Shown here: positions 1 to 7,891 of the stretch, piece after piece
Layout of the letters: every line of letters starts with the position of its first letter
Position numbering within the stretch: position 1 is the stretch's first letter
Assembly: GCF_002224265.1 (NCBI RefSeq)
Contig: NZ_CP012881.1
Location: 1,302,001-1,366,000 of the forward strand
DNA from: Vibrio vulnificus NBRC 15645 = ATCC 27562
GTDB taxonomy: Bacteria; Pseudomonadota; Gammaproteobacteria; Enterobacterales; Vibrionaceae
Length of the DNA: 64,000 nucleotides
Direction of reading: 5' to 3'
Notes under the pieces: model-generated
Seen by the model: the letters and a program-made list of their open reading frames with translations, nothing else
The model's database searches: none
What the model was told of the DNA's origin: nothing
Position numbers and translations under genes: made by a program

Positions 1-1
1 G

Positions 2-526
2 TCTGCGGAAGGGGCATCGCGTATTACCACCGCGAAGTTGGCACAACAGGTGGGCGTATCAGAAGCGGCACTTTATCGCCATTTTCCAAGCAAAGCGCGT
101 ATGTTTGAAGGTTTGATTGAGTTTATTGAAGAAGCCTTGATGTCGCGTATCAACCGTATCTTAGATGAAGAGAAAGACACGCTAGAACGTATTCGTTTAG
201 TACTGCAACTGCTGCTCGCCTTTGCGGAACGCAACCCAGGGTTAACGCGTATTATGTCTGGCCATGCACTGATGTTTGAAAATGAACGCCTGCGCGATCG
301 CATCAACCAGCTGTTCGAACGCATTGAAACTCAGCTGCGTCAGATTCTACGTGAGCGCAAATTGCGTGAAGGGAAATCCTTCCCTGTCGAAGAGAAAATC
401 CTCGCCGCTCAGTTACTGGGCCAAGTGGAAGGCAGTTTGAATCGCTTCGTTCGTTCCGATTTTAAATACCAACCGACTGAAAATTTTGAAGAATACTGGG
501 CATTGCTCAGTGCACAGATTAAGTAA
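2..526 (+). CDS. slmA: Nucleoid occlusion factor SlmA (5' end cut by window edge)
   Basis: TetR-family DNA-binding protein. In the known family it binds SlmA sites on the chromosome and blocks FtsZ ring assembly over the nucleoid. The open frame runs from base 2 without a start; the visible part begins [17 protein letters not shown], which places about 20 residues outside the window. The helix-turn-helix ([19 protein letters not shown]) and the C-terminal dimer helices ending in [13 protein letters not shown] are intact. The following acyltransferase gene starts 3 bases after the stop, so the two are probably co-transcribed. Confidence 0.96.
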   Translation, partial: SAEGASRITTAKLAQQVGVSEAALYRHFPSKARMFEGLIEFIEEALMSRINRILDEEKDTLERIRLVLQLLLAFAERNPGLTRIMSGHALMFENERLRDRINQLFERIETQLRQILRERKLREGKSFPVEEKILAAQLLGQVEGSLNRFVRSDFKYQPTENFEEYWALLSAQIK

Positions 527-529
527 TTT

Positions 530-1468
530 ATGGCAACTGCAACAAAACCTGCGTTTTCAATTTCGCTGCTTCACCCTAAATACTGGCCAGTTTGGCTGGG
601 CTTTGGCCTACTTGCCGTCATCGTCACCATCCTGCCGTACAAATTACAGCTTTGGCTGGGTCGTAGCCTTGGGCTATTTTCCATGCGCTTCGCCAAAAGC
701 CGTGTGCATGTCGCTCATCGTAACTTGGAGCTGGCCTTTCCAGAAATGGGCCAGCAAGAGCGCGAGGCCATTGTGGTTGAAAACTTCAAAAACACTGGCT
801 TAGCGCTATTTGAAACGGGTATCGCATGGTTCTGGCCAGATTGGCGCATCAAGCGTCATGTTGTCTTTGGTGACACCCGTGAACTAATGGAACTGGATGC
901 CAATAAAAAAGGGGTGTTGGTGGTGTGTACGCACTCACTTAACCTTGAGATTACCGCGCGTGCCTTTTCATTGTTTGCGCCCGGTTATGGCGTGTATCGC
1001 CCACATGACAACCCCGCTTACGACTTTATTCAAACTTGGGGTCGCACCCGTTGTGGCAACCAAATGGTGGATCGCAAAGACGTTAAAGGCATGCTGAAAA
1101 TTCTCCGTGGCGGTGGCCGCTTGTGGTACTTACCTGACCATGATTATGGCAACAACCATGCGGTATTTGTCCCCTTCTTTGCCGTACCCGATGCGTGTAC
1201 AACGGCAGGCACAGGCGTATTAGTCGATGCGAGTAAGTGTGCGGTGATCACCGCTTCTAGCTTCCGCAAAGGCGAAACCTATACGCTGGAAATTGACCCG
1301 GATATCAGCGACCAATTCCCACGTAAAGACACTGTTGGCGCGGCAACGGTGATGAACCAAGCGATTGAGAAAGTGATTTTGCGTGGATTAGATCAATGGA
1401 TGTGGCTGCACAAACGCTTTAAGAGCATGGCTGACCCAAGCCAACCACGCGGCATTCGTTATAAGTAG
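530..1468 (+). CDS. lpxL: Lipid A late acyltransferase, LpxL/LpxM family
   Basis: A 312-residue inner-membrane acyltransferase of the HtrB/MsbB family, which adds a secondary acyl chain from acyl-ACP to Kdo2-lipid IVA. An N-terminal hydrophobic anchor lies at about residues 17-36. The family HX4E catalytic motif is present as H135-SLNL-E140, and the conserved LWYLPDHDYG segment follows. The start lies 3 bases after slmA. V. cholerae has two paralogues at this locus with different acyl specificity (LpxL and LpxN). Only one is visible here, so the family is certain but the symbol is a best guess. Confidence 0.85.
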   Translation: MATATKPAFSISLLHPKYWPVWLGFGLLAVIVTILPYKLQLWLGRSLGLFSMRFAKSRVHVAHRNLELAFPEMGQQEREAIVVENFKNTGLALFETGIAWFWPDWRIKRHVVFGDTRELMELDANKKGVLVVCTHSLNLEITARAFSLFAPGYGVYRPHDNPAYDFIQTWGRTRCGNQMVDRKDVKGMLKILRGGGRLWYLPDHDYGNNHAVFVPFFAVPDACTTAGTGVLVDASKCAVITASSFRKGETYTLEIDPDISDQFPRKDTVGAATVMNQAIEKVILRGLDQWMWLHKRFKSMADPSQPRGIRYK

Positions 1469-1480
1469 TTAGGATAGATT

Positions 1481-1616
1481 CTAGGTTGCTAGGGACTAGG
1501 GACTAGAAGCCTAGATAACTAGATAACTAGATAACTAGATAACTAGATAACTAGATAACTAGATAACTAGATAACTAGATAACTAGATTCTAGGATCTGC
1601 TTTTCCTAGAATCTAG
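1481..1616. repeat. CTAG-phased tandem array, core 9 x 8 bp
   Basis: CTAG tetramers recur at 1481, 1489, 1496, 1503 and 1511, then every 8 bases to 1583, and again at 1590, 1606 and 1613. The core 1511-1582 is nine perfect copies of CTAGATAA, followed by a partial copy. It fills the gap between the convergent lpxL and pyrE genes. It has no spacers, so it is a simple tandem repeat rather than a CRISPR. Confidence 0.95.
1583..1616. terminator. 13-bp perfect inverted repeat between convergent genes
   Basis: CTAGATTCTAGGA (1583-1595) pairs perfectly with TCCTAGAATCTAG (1604-1616) across an 8-base loop. It lies 14 bases past the pyrE stop and downstream of lpxL, so it may end both transcripts or protect their 3' ends. 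Neither side has a convincing T run, so intrinsic termination is uncertain. The stem is built from the same CTAG units as the array. Confidence 0.5.
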
Positions 1617-1630
1617 CCTCTGCCTTTTAC

Positions 1631-2272
1631 TTAGATCCCGTATTGGGCGCGATACGCTTTCACCGCATCAAGATGCTCCGCTGCATCGCCTTTCTCTTCC
1701 AAGAAAGTGATCAAGTCCGACAGGCTAACGATAGAAATCACCGCACAAGCGAAATCACGTTCAACTTCCTGAATCGCAGACAGCTCACCCTTCCCTTTTT
1801 CTTGGCGGTCAATCGCCACCAATACGCCAGCCAGATCGGCGCCATTGGCCTGGATGATTTCCATCGATTCGCGAATCGCTGTGCCCGCGGTGATCACGTC
1901 GTCCACCAGCATAATGCGCCCTTCTAGCGCCGAGCCAACCAAGTTACCGCCTTCGCCGTGATCTTTGGCTTCTTTACGGTTGAAGCAGTAAGGCGTGTCG
2001 ATATCATGGTGATCCGCCAGCGCAACAGCAGTGGTGGTGGCAATCGGAATGCCTTTGTACGCAGGGCCAAAGAGTACGTCGAACTCAATGCCGGAATCGG
2101 CTAACGCCGCCGCGTAAAAACGACCAAGGCGTGCCAAATCACGACCTGTATTGAAAAGACCAGCGTTAAAGAAATATGGGCTTTTACGGCCAGATTTCAA
2201 CGTAAACTCGCCAAACTTAAGGACTTGTTTCTCTAGTGCAAACTCAATAAATTCACGCTGGTATGCTTTCAT
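1631..2272 (-). CDS. pyrE: Orotate phosphoribosyltransferase
   Basis: A 213-residue cytoplasmic enzyme that makes orotidine monophosphate from orotate and PRPP in de novo pyrimidine synthesis. The PRPP-binding motif [12 protein letters not shown] is at about residues 121-132, and the flexible catalytic-loop segment [11 protein letters not shown] is present. Length matches the E. coli enzyme. It lies downstream of rph as in E. coli, but about 230 bases away, with a terminator-like hairpin and a palindromic element in between. Confidence 0.97.
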   Translation of the reverse strand: MKAYQREFIEFALEKQVLKFGEFTLKSGRKSPYFFNAGLFNTGRDLARLGRFYAAALADSGIEFDVLFGPAYKGIPIATTTAVALADHHDIDTPYCFNRKEAKDHGEGGNLVGSALEGRIMLVDDVITAGTAIRESMEIIQANGADLAGVLVAIDRQEKGKGELSAIQEVERDFACAVISIVSLSDLITFLEEKGDAAEHLDAVKAYRAQYGI

Positions 2273-2292
2273 TACTTTCTCCGTTTATTAGT

Positions 2293-2320
2293 TTCTAGTG
2301 CCTAGTATCTAGTCCCTAGA
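2293..2320. repeat. Four-copy CTAG heptad array upstream of pyrE
   Basis: CTAG occurs at 2295, 2302, 2309 and 2316, exactly 7 bases apart, giving four imperfect copies of NNCTAGT. The array sits in the pyrE leader about 20 bases upstream of the start codon. It resembles the 7-8 bp CTAG phasing on the other side of pyrE. Confidence 0.85.
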
Positions 2321-2322
2321 AA

Positions 2323-2456
2323 AGATAACTCAAACTATAAGAGTGTTTTCAAAGTAGATAGCTTTACAGCTAGGCAGCGAGACTTTTCAGCTCCTGAGCA
2401 TAGTGCGCTATGTGATGGAGTGAAAAGTTGAAGCTAACAACGCGGTTAAGTTATCT
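2323..2456. repeat. Long palindromic intergenic element (ERIC-like, different sequence)
   Basis: About 134 bp with near-perfect terminal inverted repeats (AGATAACTCAA at 2323 and TTAAGTTATCT at 2446-2456). The central hairpin has ACTTTTCA at the left arm base, TGAAAAGT at the right, and GCATAG/CTATG near the tip. Architecture and length parallel the ERIC element at 35648-35775, but the sequence differs. It is probably a non-autonomous mobile palindrome inserted in the rph-pyrE leader. Confidence 0.65.
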
Positions 2457-2467
2457 AAGAAGAAAAC

Positions 2468-2497
2468 AAAAAAATAGCCCCCAAATGGGAGCTATCT
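2468..2497 (-). terminator. Rho-independent terminator or attenuator after rph
   Basis: Read on the minus strand, ATAGCTCCC and GGGGGCTAT form a stem followed by a run of T (plus-strand A run at 2468-2474). It begins only about 4 bases after the rph stop codon. In E. coli the equivalent hairpin is a UTP-sensitive attenuator controlled by coupled rph translation; the same arrangement is plausible here. Confidence 0.85.
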
Positions 2498-2500
2498 AAA

Positions 2501-3217
2501 TCAATTGGCTAACGCCGCCTTCTGCGCCGCGACGATCTCGCTAATGCCCTTCTTGGCCGACTCGAGCAGAGCCAGCAATTGTTCATGGCTAAACGGTTCG
2601 CCTTCGGCAGTGCCTTGGATTTCGATCATCTTGCCTTCTTCCGTCATCACTACGTTCATGTCGGTATCCGCCGCCGAATCTTCCACGTATTCTAAGTCAC
2701 ACAGAACATCTTCACCCAAAATGCCGACTGAAACCGCAGCCACATGACCTTTCATTGGATTTGCTTTTAGCTTGCCACTGTCAACAAGATGCTGGAATGC
2801 ATCCGCCATGGCCACGCTAGCACCACTGATTGACGCAGTGCGTGTGCCGCCATCGGCTTGGATGACATCACAGTCCACGGTGATCATAAACTCACCCATC
2901 GCTTCCAGATCCACCACCGCGCGCAAGCTACGTGCGATCAAGCGTTGAATCTCCATGGTACGACCGCCTTGCTTGCCATTGGCCGCTTCACGACGAGTAC
3001 GTGAATGAGTTGCGCGTGGCAGCATGCCATATTCCGCCGTCACCCAGCCTTTACCTTGGCCTTTTAGCCAACGAGGCACCGATTCTTCCACGGTCGCATT
3101 ACACAGCACCTTGGTATTACCAAACTCAACCAGCACGGAGCCTTCCGCATAAGCCGTGTAGTTACGAGTAATTTTAATTGGGCGCACTTGGTCTGCCGCG
3201 CGATCATTTGGACGCAT
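2501..3217 (-). CDS. rph: Ribonuclease PH
   Basis: A 238-residue phosphate-dependent 3'-5' exoribonuclease that trims tRNA 3' ends, normally as a hexamer. The family N-terminus [17 protein letters not shown] fixes the start at 3217; the frame stays open 63 bases further upstream, but that part is not conserved. Core segments [26 protein letters not shown] and [13 protein letters not shown] are intact. This contrasts with E. coli K-12, where rph is frameshifted. It is the first gene of the rph-pyrE unit and diverges from yicC. Confidence 0.96.
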   Translation of the reverse strand: MRPNDRAADQVRPIKITRNYTAYAEGSVLVEFGNTKVLCNATVEESVPRWLKGQGKGWVTAEYGMLPRATHSRTRREAANGKQGGRTMEIQRLIARSLRAVVDLEAMGEFMITVDCDVIQADGGTRTASISGASVAMADAFQHLVDSGKLKANPMKGHVAAVSVGILGEDVLCDLEYVEDSAADTDMNVVMTEEGKMIEIQGTAEGEPFSHEQLLALLESAKKGISEIVAAQKAALAN

Positions 3218-3409
3218 GGATGAATACCTTTTCTGGGGATCGATTTGATTGGGGGTGAAGTATAGCGGAAACCACCGCAAGGCACTAGGGAAAGGCTCAC
3301 GGTTTTTAGCTCACAGTTTTAGCAACAATGCTTCACGCCTAGCCGCAACGCCATTCTGTGCTACTATTGCCAAGCGTTATTTTCAAAGATGATAAAACAG
3401 GAAAATTCG

Positions 3410-4276
3410 ATGATTTACAGCATGACCGCATACGCGCGCAAAGAGATCAAAGCCGATTGGGGCAGCGCGGTATGGGAAATCCGCAGTGTTAACCAACGCT
3501 ACCTAGAAACCTACTTCCGCATGCCAGAGCAGTTCCGCGGTCTAGAACCCGTTCTGCGCGAGCGTTTTCGCCAACGCCTTGCTCGCGGCAAAGTCGAGTG
3601 CAGCCTAAGATTTGAAGCCAACCCAGCGGCGCGCAGCGAACTGACGATCAATGAGACCTTAGCGAGCCAAGTGATTGGTGCCGCAAAGCAAATCATGCAG
3701 CTCACCGGTGAAGATAGCCGCATCAACCCATTCCAAGTGATGCAGTGGCCTGGTGTAATGGAAACGCCAGAGCAAGATATGGACGCCATTAATCAGCAAT
3801 TGTTGGCCGCTTTTGATCAAGCACTCAACGAATTTATCGAAGCGCGTGGCCGTGAAGGCGACAACATGAAAGCCTTGATTGAGCAGCGCCTAGCAGCCAT
3901 CACCGCAGAAGTGGTGAAAGTACGTGCCCGCATGCCAGAGATCATTGAGTGGCAGCGTGAGCGTCTGTTCTCGAAATTCGAAGAAGCCAAGGTGGAACTG
4001 GATGCTTCTCGCGTGGAGCAAGAGCTGATCATTTTGGCGCAGAAATCAGATGTAGCAGAAGAGCTGGATCGCCTCGATTCTCACGTTAAAGAGACCACCA
4101 ACATTTTGAAAAAAGGCGGTGCCGTTGGCCGTCGTTTGGATTTCATGATGCAAGAGTTCAACCGTGAATCCAACACGCTCGCGTCAAAATCGATCGCCAC
4201 TGACATCACCGCTTCAGGTGTTGAGCTTAAAGTGCTGATCGAACAAATGCGCGAGCAGATCCAAAATATCGAATAG
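3410..4276 (+). CDS. yicC: YicC family endoribonuclease
   Basis: A 288-residue cytoplasmic protein of the YicC/YloC family, whose members act as endoribonucleases (in E. coli linked to sRNA decay). The conserved N-terminus MIYSMTAYARKEIKADWGSA sets the start at 3410, preceded by an AGGAAAA ribosome-binding region. A start 21 bases upstream is open but not conserved. The C-terminal block RRLDFMMQEFNRESNTLASK is the family signature. It is divergent from rph, as in E. coli. Confidence 0.93.
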   Translation: MIYSMTAYARKEIKADWGSAVWEIRSVNQRYLETYFRMPEQFRGLEPVLRERFRQRLARGKVECSLRFEANPAARSELTINETLASQVIGAAKQIMQLTGEDSRINPFQVMQWPGVMETPEQDMDAINQQLLAAFDQALNEFIEARGREGDNMKALIEQRLAAITAEVVKVRARMPEIIEWQRERLFSKFEEAKVELDASRVEQELIILAQKSDVAEELDRLDSHVKETTNILKKGGAVGRRLDFMMQEFNRESNTLASKSIATDITASGVELKVLIEQMREQIQNIE

Positions 4277-4306
4277 ATTCTTGAGGGGAGTACCCCGTCC
4301 AAGAAT
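4277..4306 (+). other. Bulged hairpin in the yicC 3' region
   Basis: ATTCTTG (4277-4283) pairs with CAAGAAT (4300-4306), and inside it GGGG (4285-4288) pairs with CCCC (4293-4296) around an AGTA loop. It starts right at the yicC stop and is followed 25 bases later by an intrinsic terminator. It may be a 3'-end stabiliser or part of a small RNA; no function is established. Confidence 0.4.
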
Positions 4307-4331
4307 GTCTTAAATGCTCTGTATTTCCTGG

Positions 4332-4361
4332 AAAAAAGCCTTGTAAATACAGGGCTTTTTT
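4332..4361 (+). terminator. Intrinsic terminator of yicC
   Basis: A 13-bp stem (4332-4344 with 4349-4361, one G-U pair) with loop AAAT ends in a T run. The left arm starts with six A, so the hairpin could also work on the other strand. Confidence 0.9.
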
Positions 4362-4424
4362 AATTTTTCCGGACCAAATCGGTTTACCGATATTCTCAAA
4401 TCAACCAATGTGATGTCAGCAACA

Positions 4425-4718
4425 TTACCCCACTGCCAACTTCGCGGCTTGTTGCCACATAAAGTGCGGCATTGGCTCTTTTAGCTGCCAAGTAATACTC
4501 ATTGGTTGTGAGCCTGTGTGTGATACATAATCCACTTCACCATAATTCACAAAACCCATAGTGCGGCCGTATTCATCTTTGGTTTGTTCACGCACAAATA
4601 AAAACAATCGCTTACCAACAAAGAAGAAAAGGGAGTTTTTAGGTTCTTTTTTATGCTCGACCAAGAAAAACAACACTTCTATGCGCATAAAAGTATGGAA
4701 TGCAAGTTGAGTGCTCAT
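4425..4718 (-). pseudogene. Remnant of a DUF3427 helicase-type protein (C-terminus only)
   Basis: The last roughly 50 residues (GRTMGFVNYGEVDYVSHTG, then MSITWQL) match the C-terminal end of the DUF3427 domain. In the known family this domain follows a PLD nuclease and superfamily II helicase in proteins of around 1000 residues. Here only 97 codons are open. The N-terminal half (rich in F, L and K) is not convincingly homologous, and no helicase motifs lie upstream. It is most simply a 5'-deleted relic at the edge of the accessory block. Confidence 0.65.
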
Positions 4719-4845
4719 CCATGCGTTTTATTGGACAATTTTTTTTGCTAACCACATTTGACCTGTCTATAACTTCATAGTTTATCGTCATTCGCGTTCT
4801 GGTCTGTTTGAGTCCGCCGTGCCATTGTTAAAGGAGGTTCTATCC

Positions 4846-6018
4846 ATGTATCGCATTTCCGAGTTAGCTGAAAAAGTCGGGTTGTCACGGTCAACCTTGC
4901 TCTACTACGAAAAGCTCGGTTTGCTGCAAGGTGTTCGACAAACCAACGGCTATCGGCTGTATTCGGATAAAGATGTTCAGCAGTTGCACTTGTTGCTGCA
5001 ACTGCAAGCAGGCGGCTTAACGCTGAAGGAATGTAAGTCCTTTTTGGACAGCAAGGTGCAGCGCTCTGTACTTGAAAAACGCTTGCAGCAGTTGGACGAA
5101 GAAATAGTTCAAAAGCAGCAAGCTCGCACATTGCTTGCCGCCTTGCTTGGTGAGGGTTCGCTTCGGCTTTGGCACCAACAGACCGATAAATTAGCGCCAG
5201 ATGCCCATCTGGATTGGTTAAAGCAGCAAGGCTTTAATGAACAACAAGCCCTACATTTGAAATGGTTATCAAAAGATATGAACGAACACGAACAATACAT
5301 GGCTGACTTTATGACGGTATTTCAACACTTAGAACGCTGGGGACCGAGCTGTGATGCCGATTCGCTAAAAGCACTTTTCACGCTTCCAACAACACCCAGC
5401 AAAATTATTGATATTGGCTGTGGCAAAGGCTTTTCAACCCGTTTATTGGCAAAGCACACCCACGCAAATATTGTGGCGGTGGATAACGAGCAAAGTGCGC
5501 TTGATGAACTCGGTGAACGCCTCACGGAGCAGGGATTAGATACCCGCGTAACTCTATGCTGCGCCAGCATGACGAATCTGCCTTTCGCACCTGAAAGCTT
5601 TGACTGCATCTGGTCAGAAGGCTCAGCCTACATCATGGGCATCGAAAAAGCGTTAGCCCAATGGCGTAAATTGCTCACTGATAGCGGCGTCATGGTAGTG
5701 AGTGACCTAGTCTGGTTAACGAATGACCCAAACCCAGAAGCGATAGCGTTCTGGGCAGGTGAATACCCAGATATGCAAACCATCGAAAAACGCTTAACAC
5801 AAATACGCCAAGCCGGCTTTGATGTGATTGATCATTTCACTATGAGTGAACAAGCATGGCATGATTACTATCGACCACTCAAAGCGCGGGTTGCGGATGT
5901 CAAAGTCAGCATGCCAAATTCAACCGCCATTGCAGATCTCGAGCAAGAAATTGCGATTTATGAACGCGACCTCGGCGCGTTTGGCTATCAGATGTTTGTA
6001 CTACGCAAAGGCGCATAA
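4846..6018 (+). CDS. MerR-type regulator fused to a SAM-dependent methyltransferase
   Basis: A 390-residue protein. The N-terminal MerR winged helix (ISELAEKVGLSRSTLLYYEK) is followed by a recognisable dimerisation helix to about residue 100. A class I methyltransferase domain follows, with the SAM-binding motif DIGCGKGFSTRLL at about 179-191 and an acidic AVDNE strand end. The start at 4846 is set by a strong AAAGGAGG 8-10 bases upstream. It could be a regulator that senses or modifies a small molecule; the substrate is unknown. It stands alone between a gene remnant and a convergent SEC-C gene. Confidence 0.8.
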   Translation: MYRISELAEKVGLSRSTLLYYEKLGLLQGVRQTNGYRLYSDKDVQQLHLLLQLQAGGLTLKECKSFLDSKVQRSVLEKRLQQLDEEIVQKQQARTLLAALLGEGSLRLWHQQTDKLAPDAHLDWLKQQGFNEQQALHLKWLSKDMNEHEQYMADFMTVFQHLERWGPSCDADSLKALFTLPTTPSKIIDIGCGKGFSTRLLAKHTHANIVAVDNEQSALDELGERLTEQGLDTRVTLCCASMTNLPFAPESFDCIWSEGSAYIMGIEKALAQWRKLLTDSGVMVVSDLVWLTNDPNPEAIAFWAGEYPDMQTIEKRLTQIRQAGFDVIDHFTMSEQAWHDYYRPLKARVADVKVSMPNSTAIADLEQEIAIYERDLGAFGYQMFVLRKGA

Positions 6019-6215
6019 CGGATCGCCCTGCTTTGAGAAGATAGAACAGCGCTTTACGGCTATTTTTCGCCGCGACAAAGTGCTCAAACGCCGCCTCATC
6101 CACTTTAAACTGATAGACTGCGTTCAGCTAAGAAGTTAGCGTGATGCCGCGCCGTAACCACTGACACTAGTTCTAGTCGCTTGATTTTGCAGCCAGCAGC
6201 ACTCAGGCGACCTTG

Positions 6216-7220
6216 CTATGCGTCAATGGAGAATTGAAAGGCTTGTTTTAACAACGGCTGTGTCTGAACCATTCTAGATACAGGCTCACCATCTAAATAA
6301 CGTATCGGATCGATGATGATAAATCCCCAAAACTGCAAAAATCGCTCAATAAATCGGGATTCGATGAGCATGCTTACGTTTCTTTCTGGCGAGAAGTAAT
6401 CACCCGTCGGAAATGCTAGCAGTAAATCGGGGAAAGCTGTCATCACCTCTTCAACCAGCTGTTCTACACTATTGTGGCTTTGAACTCGCCACAGCATAAA
6501 CAACCAAAAGGCTTGCAAGTCGACATCAAACTCAAAACCGTCCAAATAACCCCAGTTATATTGGCTGATGGCGGCTTCTAACATAGGTTTGAAAAAAGCC
6601 TGTATGCCTAGAGCTTGATACTGCTTTTGTGCTGATTTTTTTACATGGTAGCGACCGCTTCGCTGATAAATAATGCCGCTAATTTCGGCTAGCACTCTGG
6701 TGTAGTGCAAGGCATTGAATTTGTCCTCGTTGCTACCCGCAAACTCGCTGATACTGAGATCACGTTCGAACTGAGCAACGGCAAACTCAGGCAACAACTC
6801 ACTGGCCTGTTTAACCAACTTAGTCGGTAAATTGCCTTTACTGGTGGCTTTGAATGATCCCTCTTGTGCCATCGCTTCATCAAGAATGAGGGTTAAATAA
6901 CGCATCACTGGGCTGGCAGAGAGATCGTCTGGCGTGCTGATTGTCACCCACTGCAACTCGTTGAAAGGCGCATAAAGCCAATTGGCCATTTGTGTTGGGC
7001 TGAGACCACAAAAATCGGGATTGGGCGTGTTGTTCAGCTGATTCGCTTTATGTTGCATCACTAGATTGAGTTCATCGAGTGTTAAGTCTGGGTTCATGGC
7101 AAGCAGTTGCTCGGCATCATCAGACAGCTGACTATGTATTTTTTCTGAACGACTCATACAACAGCGCTTGTATTTTTTGCCACTGCCACAGGAGCAAGGT
7201 TCGTTACGTCCGATTTTCAT
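6216..7220 (-). CDS. SEC-C motif protein of unknown function
   Basis: A 334-residue cytoplasmic protein. Residues 5-21 form a SEC-C zinc-binding motif (C9, C11, C20, C21; NEPCSCGSGKKYKRCC), as at the SecA C-terminus and in many unrelated proteins. The remaining 310 residues are acidic and helical with no domain I recognise. The ATG follows a weak ribosome-binding site. It is not coupled to its neighbours. The motif supports zinc binding; nothing here supports a specific function. Confidence 0.7.
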   Translation of the reverse strand: MKIGRNEPCSCGSGKKYKRCCMSRSEKIHSQLSDDAEQLLAMNPDLTLDELNLVMQHKANQLNNTPNPDFCGLSPTQMANWLYAPFNELQWVTISTPDDLSASPVMRYLTLILDEAMAQEGSFKATSKGNLPTKLVKQASELLPEFAVAQFERDLSISEFAGSNEDKFNALHYTRVLAEISGIIYQRSGRYHVKKSAQKQYQALGIQAFFKPMLEAAISQYNWGYLDGFEFDVDLQAFWLFMLWRVQSHNSVEQLVEEVMTAFPDLLLAFPTGDYFSPERNVSMLIESRFIERFLQFWGFIIIDPIRYLDGEPVSRMVQTQPLLKQAFQFSIDA

Positions 7221-7322
7221 TTTTACACACTCTCTCCAATTGGCCTTACGTGGCAGCGATTGTGCGATCTCTCACCGAGATCACTGTGTACAATAGAACT
7301 TCACTCATATCGAGACATCGAG

Positions 7323-7748
7323 TTACTCATCTTTTTCTGCTGTATAACTATCTACATACGGCCAGTAGTGGTGACCCACACGTATCAGCAACGTGGCAGC
7401 CGCCAAAACAAACGCAGCAACAGAGAGCCAAACAATGAGGACCGCATCCAGCTCTTTCATGCCGAGAGTGATGTAACGAGCAATCGCCATCATCGCAATA
7501 TAGATAGGATAACGGACTGGAATCTTACCATTCACCACAAACTGCTGCACCATCGCCAGCACTTCGAGATAAATGAACATTAATAAGATGTCGGTGAGTA
7601 GCACCCGCTTTTCCACAAACACATGAATGAATTCTTGCACCATGGCATAAAGCGTGGCCACCGTAATGGCAACCAACAAGACCGCTTCCAAGATATGAAA
7701 GATTTTTAAGAATGGGCGACTGAATGATTTCGGTAGATGTGACGGCAC
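7323..7748 (-). CDS. psiE: PsiE-family inner-membrane protein
   Basis: A protein of about 141 residues with four predicted membrane segments (AVLLVAITVATLYAMV; ILLMFIYLEVLAMV; YPIYIAMMAIARYITL; VLIVWLSVAAFVLAAATLL). The conserved block VVNGKIPVRYPIYIAM is typical of the phosphate-starvation-inducible PsiE family, whose function is unknown. The start is uncertain. GTG at 7748 has GGA 9 bases upstream, whereas ATG at 7757 would abut that GGA. The frame is open to 7850, but the extra N-terminus is not conserved. No Pho box was identified. Confidence 0.75.
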   Translation of the reverse strand: MPSHLPKSFSRPFLKIFHILEAVLLVAITVATLYAMVQEFIHVFVEKRVLLTDILLMFIYLEVLAMVQQFVVNGKIPVRYPIYIAMMAIARYITLGMKELDAVLIVWLSVAAFVLAAATLLIRVGHHYWPYVDSYTAEKDE

Positions 7749-7891
7749 TTGTAACATTCCAAGCAAAACAATGAACTGAGCTGGCAGTGTAACATGCGGT
7801 ATTAGCCAAACAGAAGAGAGCGTCTGTTTGGGCTCAGCCAAACACGACAAAAGCCGTGGTTTTGGCTGAGTTGGATTGGATGTAAGCGTCG

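Noticed and set aside
1511..1588. Possible CRISPR array
   Set aside because: The units are 8 bp with no spacers and no cas genes nearby; it is a simple tandem repeat.
5846..6139. 97-codon frame at the end of the MerR-methyltransferase gene
   Set aside because: Most of it overlaps the real gene in another frame and the rest has no recognisable features or ribosome-binding site.
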